64,000 nucleotides of DNA from Gnetum montanum. Lineage: Eukaryota > Streptophyta > Gnetopsida > Gnetales > Gnetaceae. Below, piece by piece: positions 35,201 through 45,662 of the stretch. The notes under the pieces are model-generated. The model was not told where the DNA came from. It saw only the letters and a program-made list of their open reading frames with translations, and did not search any database. The first letter of the stretch is position 1, and each line of letters begins with the position of its first letter. The position numbers were made by a program, and so were the translations under genes. The stretch lies in contig MNCI01003547.1 in the NCBI GenBank assembly GCA_015680685.1, positions 683,957 through 747,956 on the forward strand. The letters are read 5' to 3'.

Positions 35201-38200
35201 CATATGCTCTTTAGTATTGGACTTTTTGAAGGCCAGCCTTGCTTGCAAGCATTCTACATCAAATCATTGTTTCTTAGTCATAGAGTTCTTATGGGCAATA
35301 ACCTTTTGTGCAGCATCTAACCATGCATCTTCTAATATTTGCTTCACTCTTCATTGTTTATTTACTTGTTGAAAAACCTGTTCATGTTCTTCGTTAATCC
35401 ACTTAACTACCCTTTATAGTTACGAGTGTGGTTGAAGCTTTCCTTTGATGCAAAATTCAAGATGATGATGTGGTGACTTAGGCAATTTACCTCCAACCTG
35501 AATATCCAATGTATCTGAGACCTTTTGGGAAGTAGTGAACAACAACATTAATACATAAACATTCTCTGTCAATCAACAGTAAAACTTGAGCCTTTGGGAA
35601 AGTTAGTTGTGCTATTTAAAATGATTAGATCTAAACCACTGTGCTATGGTTGCTTATTGTGTTGATAGAACATACATTGGACTTGATAATAAAACTTGTT
35701 ATGTATGATAACCAAAAAAAAAAAAAAACAATGTATTATAATCTAAAGAATTTTCTTTTTTAAAAAAGTAAAAGATACCATGTAAAGTGAAGCAATATTT
35801 TAACGTGGAAATAGATGAACCCTGAAGAGAATGCAACAATTGGATATTGGAGTCATGGAGTTTTTCATATAATCTCTCACTAACTGAATGCAGCCAGAAC
35901 TTTAGCACTTCAAACGTTTCCAGGGAGGTTTATGTACAAGTTGTACCAAACATGAATGAAAGGCGAGGAATTAGAAACATACACAGCAATTATCAATGTG
36001 GAAATATATAAACTCTGAATAGATTTGCAATCATTAGATATTGCAGCTATAAAGGTTGTCATATATTCTATGAACTTTGGCTAATTGAATGCAGCTAAAA
36101 GTTCAGTGTTTCAAATTTTTCCTGGGACTTTTATGAATGAGTTCTACGGTTTGACCAAACACCAAAGAAGGTGAGAAATCAGAAACATAAATAACAATTA
36201 TCAATGTGAAAATGGATAAATCCTGAAGAGAATGGACTAGAATGTTGCCTAGGAATATCACTACAGAATTTCACAGATGCTAGCTTGACATAAATTGATT
36301 GTTTATTAAAATATAACGGAAGTGAGCAGAAAATTATAAAATTCGAAATTCCAATAGTAAAAGTGGATGATCATTATGTACATCTTGCCATTATTATGAC
36401 AGAAATACCATTGTTTCTTTTAAAGACATTTGTTACAAAGTAATGGTAAGGTGCTTGTGTCTCAAGTTGTAAGACCTAGGTTTGAGCCTGGGCACAACCA
36501 TTTGAAAGAGGTTAGCCTTTCACTAATCCACCCTCTCAAGACCCCACATTAGCAGGATGAGCAGGATGAGCATTGAGTCTGTGGGTGATGATCCTTTTTA
36601 GTTACAAAGTAATGGATTATGATTTTTCTTTGTGTAATGTTAAAATGCATTTCATATATTGAGTAAATAATTACCATGCTATTAAGCTAGGTTTCTTGAG
36701 GATACCCTGCTGGTATTTTTCCTCAGGTTATAGATTATAGACATTGAATTTGCAGATAGATAGCTAGAAGTTATTTCATAATCAATTTTATTTTTGATTT
36801 TTGCGTCAATATAAAATTGGAATATGGAATAATTTTTTAATTAAATCTTTGTGTGCTATATAATTTCCAATATAATTAATTTTCAATTCTGGTTTTTGTA
36901 TTTAGGTTGCAAGGGCTCCAGATGGAAATGGAGGAGTGTATTCAGGTACTTTTGAAGTTATAATTTTATATTTTTATATAAGTTAAATATTTCTGTTAAT
37001 CATGACAAAGCACCATCAACTGATGATGAGATGCAATTCTCCTGGTCAGCTCTCAAGTCTTCAAAATGTTTGGATGATATGGCAATGAAAGGTGTCAAAT
37101 ATGTTGATTGTTATGGAGTTGACAATGCCTTGGTAACTATTACGTGGCTGAAATAGCTTTTTCCTTTCATTGAACTTTTTAATTGAATAATTGTCCTTAT
37201 TGATTGTCTATAGTGTTCTTATTGAATGATCACGGTGGTAGGTGCGAGTGGCAGATCCATTGTTTCTAGGTTATTGTATTGACAAAGGTGTATCTGCTGC
37301 TGCCAAAGTTGTTAAGAAGGTATGCTAAATAAGATGTTGCGATATGGAAGACTTTTGTTGATAACATATGCATATCAGGTCACTGGAGGATACATTATAC
37401 ATTTTTGCGTCATATGCTTTAAGCCCTATTGAAAAATTACCAGCAAGTTCTTCATTTTAAGGTTATGGTTTTATTGCACAAAGCAGGCATATCCTGAAGA
37501 AAAGGTTGGCGTTTTTGTTAAGCGGGGAAAAGGAGGATTAATTTCTGTTGTGGAATATAGTGAGATGGATCCGTCTACAACACATGCCATCAACCAAGAA
37601 ACTGGACGCCTTCTATTTAACTGGAGTAATGTAATTTCACATCAATATAATGATGACAATTCGGCAATAAATTTCAACTACCATGTATGAAACCTAAAGT
37701 GTCTGGTCTTTTGACAGGTATGTTTGCACATGTTTTCCTTGGACTTTTTGATTCAGGTTACAGAGGAGCTTGAACAAGATAGCATGTAAGTATACTAATC
37801 CGTTCCAAAAAACAAGTGCAGTATACTAATCCTGTATAGCTCTAATCCGTTCCAAAATACAAGTTCAGTGTTTGAGTATTGATTATTAATATTTAAATAT
37901 ACAAATTATAGAAGCCATGGTAAATAGTCAAGTGTTATGTTCTTTTGGAACATTTAAGCCTTTGCAGGTAAGAGGCTTCCAGTTCGAGACACACATGATG
38001 CGTTGTTGTATTTTGCAATAATTCTTTTATAGTCAAATTTTTTCAGATTCTAACACTCCTCTCCTTCTCAGAGCCACTTTTTCAGGTTTTTGAACATTTA
38101 AATAGTGTTCCCCAAAGAATCTTTTCTCTATTAGTGATTCTAAGAAGTTCCAGTGGTTTCTTTTAGAGTGGATTTGGTTTCCTAAATCTGTGGGTGCCTT

Positions 38201-41200
38201 ATGAACGTTGAGTTCCAAGATTCTTGAATCTGGAAAGATTACGCCTTCTTGGGTAAAATTTTTGGAAATTTAAAAATCAAAATAAAAAGGTGTATTGGGT
38301 AGATCACGTGGAAATCCAGGGATTTGCCTTGGCAAAACTAAACAGGTTTTGAATCCACATATATTGAATTTGCAAATACACACAACTAAACATGCCCTTA
38401 AAGTATCTTTGCAATTGGCTATTATGATTGGTCCATCTGTAGTGTAACACCATAGCATATCTTTTGCCGTGTTTGGGGCAGGGCCAGTTTCCCTTAGATG
38501 CCTTGTGTATATGGTTAATGTTGCATGATTAAAGTTTAGAAACATGGGATGTTGTCAATCAAACACAAACACATAGAGCTTCTGGATATTTACTGGCTTG
38601 GCAGTTTGCTTCTAGATGCTAAATCTTCACATCTCCAACCCTCTCCATCAGAGTTTTTCATTGTTTGTGTTTGGACCATATCCTAGCAAACTTGGAATTA
38701 AAAGTTTTAGTTAATTGGGCAACAAATACAAGTGGTCAAGCACTTCTAGTGTGCTAGTAATTATGAAAGTAATTATCCATGATTGATTATTTATGACTAA
38801 AAATGCTAAAGGCTAATTATATAATGTGTGCAGCCCCCATTTCCTCTTTCACCTTGTAAAGTCTTGGGGCTTTCCACAAAATTGATAGTCTCATTGATGG
38901 TTGAATGGTCCTCCTGAATGCAAGATATCATCTCTCTTCAATTATTGTTGAACTTTCATTGGGATATATTTTGAACATGCATACGAAGCTATATATGTGA
39001 TCAAGGTCACTGGATTAACACAACTATCATGATGGATTATAAATCTGAGTTTTCTTCTTCTACACTCCAAAGTTTTTAGTTTATTAATGGTTGTGATCTA
39101 GGCGTTCATCCTGTTATCATGGTTATACTGAATAATACTTCTAGGCATCCTGCATAAATAATTCTAACATTCCACCAATAAATGCAGAATAGACTGAAGA
39201 TGTGGATGGTGACCTTTGCTTCTTGTGTCCCAATAATTTTCCACATGTATAAAAATGTGTATGTTGGAAATCTTCATGAAATGTTTCTTTACAATTTTGG
39301 AAACATACAAGCAACAGCGCTAGAAATTAAAAAAAATGCTAACAGAAAAACCTTGTCCTTGGGGCACATACAACTGGCAAATTCAGAGAACCGACATTTA
39401 ATTTGGCACTGGGTGAAGACCTTTTGTTGGTCCAAGTATGATTAGTAAAGGTTTTTGGTAGCAAAGCGAGGAGGTGGTGAATCTAAATCTTCTTTTGGCA
39501 CTGGGGTGAAAACCTTTTGTTGGTCCAAGCATGATTAGTGAAGGTTTTTGGTATGCAAAACAAGGTGGTGGTAAAAGAGGAATCTGCATATTTTTTTCAT
39601 TGATTTAGAGAAAGCATACGATAGAGTTCCCTGAGAGAGTATTTGGTAGGCATTAATAGGAAGGATATTCCTATTGGGTACAGCAAGGCTATTCAAGACA
39701 TGTATGATGGAGCTAGTACTTGAGTTTACATTATTTGGGGAGAGACAGTAGAGTTCTCCATGAAGTTAAGGCTACATCAAGGATCTGTTCTAAGCCTTTA
39801 ATTATTTATTAATATCATTGATGAGTTGACTAAAGAAATAAAAGATGATATTCCTTGGTGTATGCTTTTTGCAGATGATATTCTAAAGAAGCCTTAGCTG
39901 CGAAAATGGAAACTTGGAGAAGTATCATAGGGGCAAATATTGAAGTAGTAGAAGTAAGACGGAATACATGGAGTGTAGTTTTAGTGGCAAGGAAAGTAAT
40001 GAAGGATACTTAAAGAAAACATTTCAAAATACTTGGGATCACTTGTTCAAATGGGTTGTGAGAATAACACTAATGTGACAAGCAGAATTGAAGTAGGATG
40101 GATAAAATGGTAAAAGCTAGTGGTGTGGCTTATGACAAAAGAATCCTTGCTAGGTTGAAAGGAAAATTGTACAAACTTGTCATTAGACTTGTGATCCTTT
40201 ATGGCGTGGAATCAAAAAGCATCAAGCTCAATGTATGCATGTGGCAGAGACATGTATACAAAAGTAGATATTGTGTGTCAATAGCAAAGATCAAAACTCT
40301 TCTCTTAGTAGGGGGAGTTTGAGGATAGCACCCATGAATGAAAAATTAAGGGAAGTCATCTTATATGGTTTGGTCATGTGCTAAGAAGATCAGAGAGCAA
40401 CTATTAGAAGAGAACACTTTATTATAGCTGAGAGAAAATAACAAAGAAGTGAATCAAAACATGGTTTGCAAGAATAAAAATGAACATCCAAGCATTGGGT
40501 ATTAACACCAATGTTGCTCTTAATAGAAGCAAATGGTGGAAAAGAATTCATATAGTTAACCTATGTAGTTGGAATAAGGCTATGATGATGATGAAGAATT
40601 ATTTTGTTTGTTTGTTTTATTATGAGCCACTTTGAATGGTGGGTTTACAAGAATAAAAATGAACATCCAAGCTTTGGGTATTAACACAAATGTGGTTCTT
40701 AGTAGAAACAAATGGTGGAAAAGAATTCAGATAGTTAACCAATGTGGTTGGGATAAGGCTATGATGATGATGATGAATTATTTTTTTGTTTGTTTTATCA
40801 TGAACCACTTGAATGGTGGGTTGTCAAAATAGAAACATAACTGAAAATTTCTACTGCTTAAAATATGAAATCATATTAGCGTCAAATCATCTATAGATTG
40901 ATCATTAGTGGTGTGAAATGAATGAATAGAAGAGGTTATATTTATATGTATCTTGCAAAAGTTCTTCAACCTTGTTTATTTTATTTTATTTTATTTTATT
41001 CAATAAGGTTATACGACCTTGATTTTATTAAGTTAGAAATTTATTATTACTCTTTTATTATGTGTTAAATGTAATAATGGATTTATTATTACTTTGTTGG
41101 TTGGGTTATTAATGAATTAATTTGTTTTAAACATGGATAAGTTTACTAACATAGTTCTAAGGAATCAACTTGTAACCTCAAAACTAAACCTATTTTAAAT

Positions 41201-44200
41201 AAAATTTTCAAGTAAAATAACAAAGAATACTCTTCAGATTATATAACAAACTTTCAAAGTATTGCTTATCTCAACATTCTGTTGTTCAAGTTTTGATGAT
41301 AAGAGGCCTCTGGCCTTAGTCGATCACTAAACCTCTTGTCTCTATCCACATTGTTAAGGTGTAGGTTGATCTTTAATGATTTTTCTAATTTCTCTCTAAA
41401 TAGTTATCTATCTAAGCCAATGGTTTACACTTGTGTAATTGCCATGTGTGTTTAGCTACATCTGTTAAGCATTTTTCTAACATGTTGTTCAAGAGGGGAT
41501 TTGTTAGTGAGGATTTTTCAATGTTATAATGTTGTGTATCTCCTCCCCGTTCTTTTAGTGTAGTAAGAATGCTTCTTTTGCTTTCCTATATGTATAAGTT
41601 TTCACAGGAGCATTCTACTTGATAGAATCCTGGTTAATCATGACCTTCTAATCCATCCTTGTTAGCGGGATGCTCATCATTTATTACTGATAGGTGTAAA
41701 TATAGTTTTAATGTTGTTTTTTCTTAAGATTATTCATATTTTATCGGTAATACTTGCATCATAACGTAAAGGTAAATTTCTGTATCTTTGTAATTATCTT
41801 CATTCTTAAATAGATCTTTAGGTTCTTTATCAAAGATACAGTCCTTGGATGTTGGATGTTTGGGATCTTTGGGATCTTTTATCGAGCAAACTGTTCATGA
41901 AATCATGCTAAGCTTTTTCAATGGTTCTTGAATTATATTCATTTAGCTTAAAGACATGATTAAGAGGTTTAGCCTCTTTTAAGGTTTTCATATTACAAAC
42001 TATTAGAGCTCTAAACAATAGGGTTTTTAAAACTCCCATTTTTGGGCTAAAGGGATTGTTGGAATTAACAACCACGTATCTGTTTGTATAGGTTTTCTTC
42101 CTATAGATTCTGCAGGAGCAACTCAAATTATTTTTCTTATCCATGATCTTAATGATATTGACGTCCAATAAGCGAATGGAGTTATTCTGCCCCTTCTCAC
42201 CAGTAAATTGAACGATACAATTAATGCTATTTAAATTTGCAAGAAGTCTATATAATTCTTTTTCTTCTTATTGCCAAATACACTCTATGTCATCAACGTG
42301 TCTAAATCAAATGGTACACCTTAACTTAATGCTTTGCTTTCAGAGTGTTCCATTTATAGATTGGCTACAATGGGAGAAAGAGCTAAATTTCACAGAAACT
42401 CCTTGAACTTGTTCATAGTAAATATTTTTATGTTTTAAATAAGTGGTTTCTAAACGTAGCTTGACAAGATAGGTTAGTTTCTTATTAACTTTTTCATTGA
42501 TAAACCCTAATATTTGCTTTTAATGGGATCATGGTAAAAAGAGAGACATCAAAACTGCCTGGGATATCGTTGATAAAATCAACATAAGGATTTGTATTTC
42601 TTATGAAAGAACGAGTATATCCAACAATGGCTGCAAGAAAGTGTTCAGCTAGGTACTAGTAACTTTTCTAAGGCATACATTGAAGAACCAATGATATTAA
42701 TAATTTGTATTAATGGAACACCATTTTAGTTTTTTTATTAAAATTGAATTCTATTATGGCTTTCCTGACTTTTTTTATAACCTTCAAATTTGATCTTTTT
42801 CTATTTTTTCTATTCTCTTATACTACTCTAGATGTTCTAACATCTTCTCATTATGTTTGGTCATGTATAATTTCAAGTGAATTATCATTTTTCTTATATC
42901 ACAAAGGGCTTTGAATTCTTTCCTAAAGATATGATTCTTTGGTTGTTTATGCTTTTGCCAAAATGTTTACACTATTTTGGATAATTCTTATGGCTTTTTG
43001 CTTATTCACCTTTCTTTAAGGGGTTTTTCTATTGAAATAATGAAGTCTTTAAATTTAATGGTTTTAAGGAAACTGTGAATTCTAGTCCTTAATTTAATAT
43101 GATCATAATTTCTTCACCGAATGTGTGCTTAGAAATATTGATTACAAATTTGTTCTTCCAAGTTCTAAGCTCGTTGTCGTCGGTGATCTTGGTAGAGACA
43201 GCATAATTTATTTTTCTTAATTTGTAAACTTCAGATCCTCTTAACTCTTTGATATGATATGTTCTTGTACTAGAATTTTTAGGCTGCTCCTTTTCTTTAC
43301 AAAGAGATGAAGTCAGTTTTCTTTTTAGTAGGCAGGGCTTCTTTCATAGGGTTTTTAATATCTTTTAAATTATGAGATTTCTTCTCAAGTTCTCTTTTTA
43401 AATTATGATGCCATTTTAACAACTCATTACTAACTTCAAGATGTACTCTATAGAATTCCTTGTCAAGATTACCTAGATACATATGCTTTTTATTAGTTTC
43501 CATTTCAACATATTTTATACCGGTTTCCTAACATCTTACTGAAATTCCTGATATTTGGAATTCTCTATGGAATGTTTGTAAATGGCATGATACGTTAGCT
43601 TTACTTTAATCATGAACAATGGTATCCATGAATACTTTTGATAAAAATATTTTTTCATGAATTCATTCTTACATGTATGTTACTTATTGCAGCTACCATT
43701 TGGCTGAAAAGAACATGCCTTCAGTTGAGGGTTTAATATCTGGCATAAAGTTGGAGCAGTTCATTTTTGATTCATTTCCTTACGCTCCTTCTATGTTTCT
43801 ATTTGAGGTTTGTGTGCTTTTTCCTTTAGACATTATTACTGCCAAACGGCAATAAGTTTACACTTTGATAGGCCACTTAGGTGGTTGAGCTCATAATGAT
43901 ATGGTTTTCCGACAATGATATTGGTGGGCTATACATTTGAGTTGTATTGATGTTTAATGATTAAATATTGATGTCATTTTGTTGTTTATCCAAATAGGAA
44001 TTTTAGTAAAGAAAGTGTTCATTGACAGATGCTCCGTGAGGAGGAATTTGCACCTGTGAAAAATGCAAGTGGCCATGGAACAGATACACCAGAAAGAGCT
44101 AGACTTATTCTTCTTCATCTTCATACTCGATGGGTCATTGCTGCTGGTGGTTTTGTTACACATTCAGTTCCTCTGTATGCAACTGGTATGAAACCATTTA

Positions 44201-45662
44201 GGGTTATCTCCGTATGTAATGCAATCCCAGAGTGTAAATATGTAACAATCATGTTAAAATTGGGAGCATGATTGCAAGACATAGAAAATTAGTAAAACTG
44301 ATATATTGACTCAAATTTAACTTAGGAGAATTAACAGAACCTCAGCAAATTTGTTTACAATCCCAGAAAGCCTTGATGTGAAAACTGAAATTACATTGAG
44401 AAGCCCAAGCTTGGGCTCAAGCTATTCCAGTTTCTTTCTATAAAGGGTCCCAATATTTATTCTACACCAACAGACCTTTTCAAGAGACGTGGATTCAACC
44501 ACCCAACCAAATGGCATATGACCCTTGCAAGCCTTAGACGTGAAAACTACAAGTTACGTCAAATTAAGCTTAGTCCTAAAATAGAGAGGATCAACTCTGC
44601 AAGTGGAATGTAGTAATTAGATGAGACACAGAATGCTGGGAATCTGGTCAGGACGTTAGCTTAAAGACTTTTTTGAGAACTTTCTGTGAGCTGTCAATAC
44701 ATAGCATAAATATACTGGGTTCGAGCATGCTCCATATGTATGATGCTTTGCATTATATTAATTTCTTTGAATAATTTTTTAAAAATTGTCATGGCAGCGC
44801 TTATTTTGAGGAATAAATCGGTGTCTGCCCATTCAGCAATATTGCATTTGGTAGTATATGCCTTATACGAAATACTTCATGCATGCGCATTATAGGCTAG
44901 TTCACAGAATGCATTTTTAAAGGTTTATGATGGTGTTGTTAACAGCAATATGAACCAAAGAACCCAAGGTTTTTCTGAGGCAATTATTTGGCCTGCTCAC
45001 TGCTAGATGTAGTTCTCCTCTTTCATTGGAATTACAAATAGTTAGCTACATTTTCCTCCTTGCAGTCCTGGAAAGTGTGTGTTCTGAATGAGAACTTGAT
45101 ATCATTCTGTTACATTCTAGGCTTCTGAAATTTTAGAATGAAATGTTGAAATTTACTGCTTCATTGCTAACATCTCCAAATATAACCTATAATAGTGCAC
45201 ACCCTTCTCACTGGTTCAAATATGAACAATAGCATGGTTGCTGTTGATACCTGTTTCAGTTGCCCCACCACCTCATTTTTTTCCCTTTGTGTTACCAATG
45301 AATTTCTCTGCCTATCTTGCATGGGCGTTAGCAATTGAGGATATACTGATGTTGAATTACAAACAATTTCAGCCGTGTTTTGAAGCAATGACGAAAGAGA
45401 ACGAACACAATTTCAACTGTGGTTTTTAGAGTAGAATTTATTGTGTTAATGTGATTTTTTTAATTACAAGTTTTGTTTCTTTTAATGTATATGGCTAGCA
45501 TGTAGATGGGTACTTTTTGTCTTGTTACCATGGCACAACTGAATAACATTTCCAATTCCTTCAGGGGTGGAGGTTTCTCCCCTTTGCTCTTATGCAGGAG
45601 AAAACTTGGAAGATATTTGCAGAGGTCGAACATTTCATGCTCCATGTGAAATTGCTGGTTAG
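29279..45662 (+). CDS. UAP1: UDP-N-acetylglucosamine pyrophosphorylase, 15 exons, 483 aa
   Basis: Makes UDP-GlcNAc from UTP and GlcNAc-1-phosphate in the cytosol, feeding N-glycan, GPI-anchor and O-GlcNAc synthesis. Exons: 29279-29425, 30600-30654, 30773-30924, 32399-32438, 32637-32729, 32819-32925, 33084-33158, 36906-36945, 37050-37132, 37242-37319, 37487-37630, 37718-37785, 43693-43807, 44029-44185, 45565-45662. All 14 introns are GT-AG; the joined frame is 1452 nt with no stop before TAG at 45660. Family marks: ALVERLKDFGQEHLLGFW near the N-terminus, the nucleotide-binding LLSGGQGTRLG (residues 113-123, split by intron 3), DGNGGVYSALK, YVDCYGVDN, EEFAPVKNA, RWVIAAGGF and the C-terminal SPLCSYAGENLE. 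Plant homologues are near 500 residues; the N-terminus here is slightly shorter. Introns 7 (3747 bp) and 12 (5907 bp) are swollen by repeats. Identification is from remembered plant homologues. A possible poly(A) signal AATAAT lies at 45767. Confidence 0.95.
29426..30599 (+). other. UAP intron 1 (1174 bp)
   Basis: Donor gtagca and acceptor ttatgcag. It holds one tRNA-derived SINE-like repeat (30192-30345); the rest is unremarkable T-rich intron sequence. The first exon stays open to 29500 by read-through, which is not coding. Confidence 0.85.
30192..30345 (+). repeat. SINE-like repeat, copy A (intron 1)
   Basis: Begins tgaggtgttagcttagttg, which resembles a tRNA-type A box, then ttccataaaaggaattctta-like sequence and a ttcagtttcag end. 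The copy at 31454-31640 shares all three blocks in order. Confidence 0.6.
30925..32398 (+). other. UAP intron 3 (1474 bp)
   Basis: Splits the GGQ|GTRLG motif. It holds a second copy of the SINE-like repeat (31454-31640). Otherwise nothing recognisable. Confidence 0.85.
31454..31640 (+). repeat. SINE-like repeat, copy B (intron 3)
   Basis: Begins tgaggtattaccttagtgat, has cacaggttcgtttt (B-box-like), the shared ccataaaaggaattct block and ends with repeated tttcagtttcag. It shares its layout with copy A in intron 1. Confidence 0.6.
34860..35340 (-). pseudogene. LINE fragment, 3' end, antisense in intron 7
   Basis: On the minus strand the frame includes IAHKNSMTKKQ, ECLQARLAFKKSNTKEHM, YIQVLQDIKLKMIKHDPWNF and, at its end, LHKGEWQKRIHAAVPILFGQ followed by an ATGATGATGAT tail. 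The end motif and tail match the plus-strand RTE-type LINE in intron 12 (NKWWKRIQIVNQCGWDKA then ATGATG). The RT core is missing, so this is a deleted copy. Confidence 0.6.
36432..36615 (+). mobile_element. tRNA-derived SINE with perfect 15-bp target duplication (intron 7)
   Basis: The insert 36447-36600 is bracketed by GTTACAAAGTAATGG at 36432-36446 and 36601-36615. It has an A-box-like head (tggtaaggtgcttgtg), a B-box-like ggtttgagcctgg, and a T-rich tail. A perfect long duplication is the signature of LINE-driven retroposition and shows that both borders are intact. A partial relative lies at 28118-28206. Confidence 0.85.
39402..39590 (+). repeat. About 91-bp tandem duplication
   Basis: Units start tttggcactgggtgaagacc near 39402 and tttggcactggggtgaaaac at 39493, both including ttgttggtccaag and atgattagt. 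The second runs straight into the LINE RT frame, so the duplication may mark the LINE's broken 5' junction. Confidence 0.7.
39588..40830 (+). pseudogene. RTE-type LINE remnant (RT and 3' end)
   Basis: The frame carries FFIDLEKAYDRVP (RT motif A, about 39592-39632), LHQGSVLS-like and DELTKEIKDD segments, LFADDI (about 39868-39885, motif C with F-A-D-D), KTEYMECSFSG, RLKGKLYKLVIRLVILYGVE and a closing WWKRIQIVNQCGWDKA with an ATGATGATGATG tail. This sequence style and tail are typical of plant RTE-clade non-LTR elements. The 5' part including the endonuclease is absent and stops are frequent. Confidence 0.85.
40469..40826 (+). repeat. Tandem duplication of the LINE 3' end (179-bp period)
   Basis: Units start caagaataaaaatgaacatc at 40469 and 40648; each ends with ATGATGATG followed by a TTTGTTTG run and cactt-gaatggtgggtt. 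Both copies contain the WWKRI end of the protein. Two tails in a row could come from template re-engagement or from unequal exchange. Confidence 0.8.
40972..41001 (+). repeat. TTTTA microsatellite
   Basis: About five TTTTA units between the LINE and the Penelope-like element. Confidence 0.8.
41290..43510 (-). mobile_element. Penelope-like retroelement (RT plus GIY-YIG endonuclease), antisense in intron 12
   Basis: On the minus strand, right to left: an N-terminal frame (43297-43503), NFKDFIISIEKPLK-like sequence, then the RT with YLAEHFLAAIVGYTRSFI, NPYVDFINDIPG and FDVSLFTMIPLKANI (motif A, about 42515-42555), the catalytic box R-H-V-D-D-I (about 42285-42303), LLDVNIIK and the hallmark YRKKTYTNRY followed by NPFSPKMGVLKTLL (about 42010-42105). 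Further on, a GIY-YIG-type nuclease reads GFYQVECSCENLYI (41589-41630) with a C-x-C pair. This domain order and these motifs are characteristic of endonuclease-bearing Penelope-like elements and unlike LINE or LTR RTs. Such elements (Dryad) have been reported from conifers and attributed to ancient transfer from arthropods. Stops and shifts show it is dead. Ends are approximate. Confidence 0.85.
41340..41640 (-). pseudogene. GIY-YIG endonuclease domain of the Penelope-like element
   Basis: G-F-Y at 41622-41630 and Y-I at 41589-41594, nine residues apart as usual for Penelope GIY-YIG domains; the glycine codon of YIG reads TAG (41586-41588). Then ESKRSILTTLKERGGD places the catalytic arginine, and AKHTWQLHKCKPLA and NYLERN follow. 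The preceding C-S-C pair is typical of the Penelope type. The domain nicks DNA to prime reverse transcription. Confidence 0.75.
44186..45564 (+). other. UAP intron 14 (1379 bp)
   Basis: Between LYAT and GVEVSPLCSYAG. No recognised repeat. Short open frames in it (such as 45238-45429) have no family resemblance. Confidence 0.85.

Larger units (their letters stand above)
33159..36905 (+). other. UAP intron 7 (3747 bp)
   Basis: Lies between TPYQ and VARAPDGNGG. It contains an antisense LINE fragment (34860-35340) and a SINE with an intact target duplication (36432-36615). From about 35930 to 36240 there are loosely repeated segments (aatgtggaaatatata / aatgtgaaaatggata). Confidence 0.85.
37786..43692 (+). 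other. UAP intron 12 (5907 bp)
   Basis: Splits the codon for I in DS-I-YHLAEK. It contains a tandem duplication (39402-39590), a sense RTE-type LINE (39588-40830), a TTTTA microsatellite (40972-41001) and an antisense Penelope-like element (about 41290-43510). 37786-39400 shows no recognised element. The exons on both sides remain intact. Confidence 0.85.

Noticed and set aside
36447-36520. tRNA gene suggested by A- and B-box-like words
   Set aside because: It cannot fold as a full tRNA by eye and is bracketed by a target duplication, so it is a SINE head.
38270-38545. 91-codon minus-strand frame in intron 12
   Set aside because: No family resemblance, low-complexity start, no supporting context.
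41280-41700. Hammerhead-ribozyme-like words (TGATGA plus small stems) in the Penelope-like element
   Set aside because: One is on the wrong strand, the other lies within coding sequence, and both lack the GAAA core.
44186-44271. Read-through of exon 14 beyond LYATG
   Set aside because: The donor at 44186 and exon 15 at 45565 give the conserved C-terminus.
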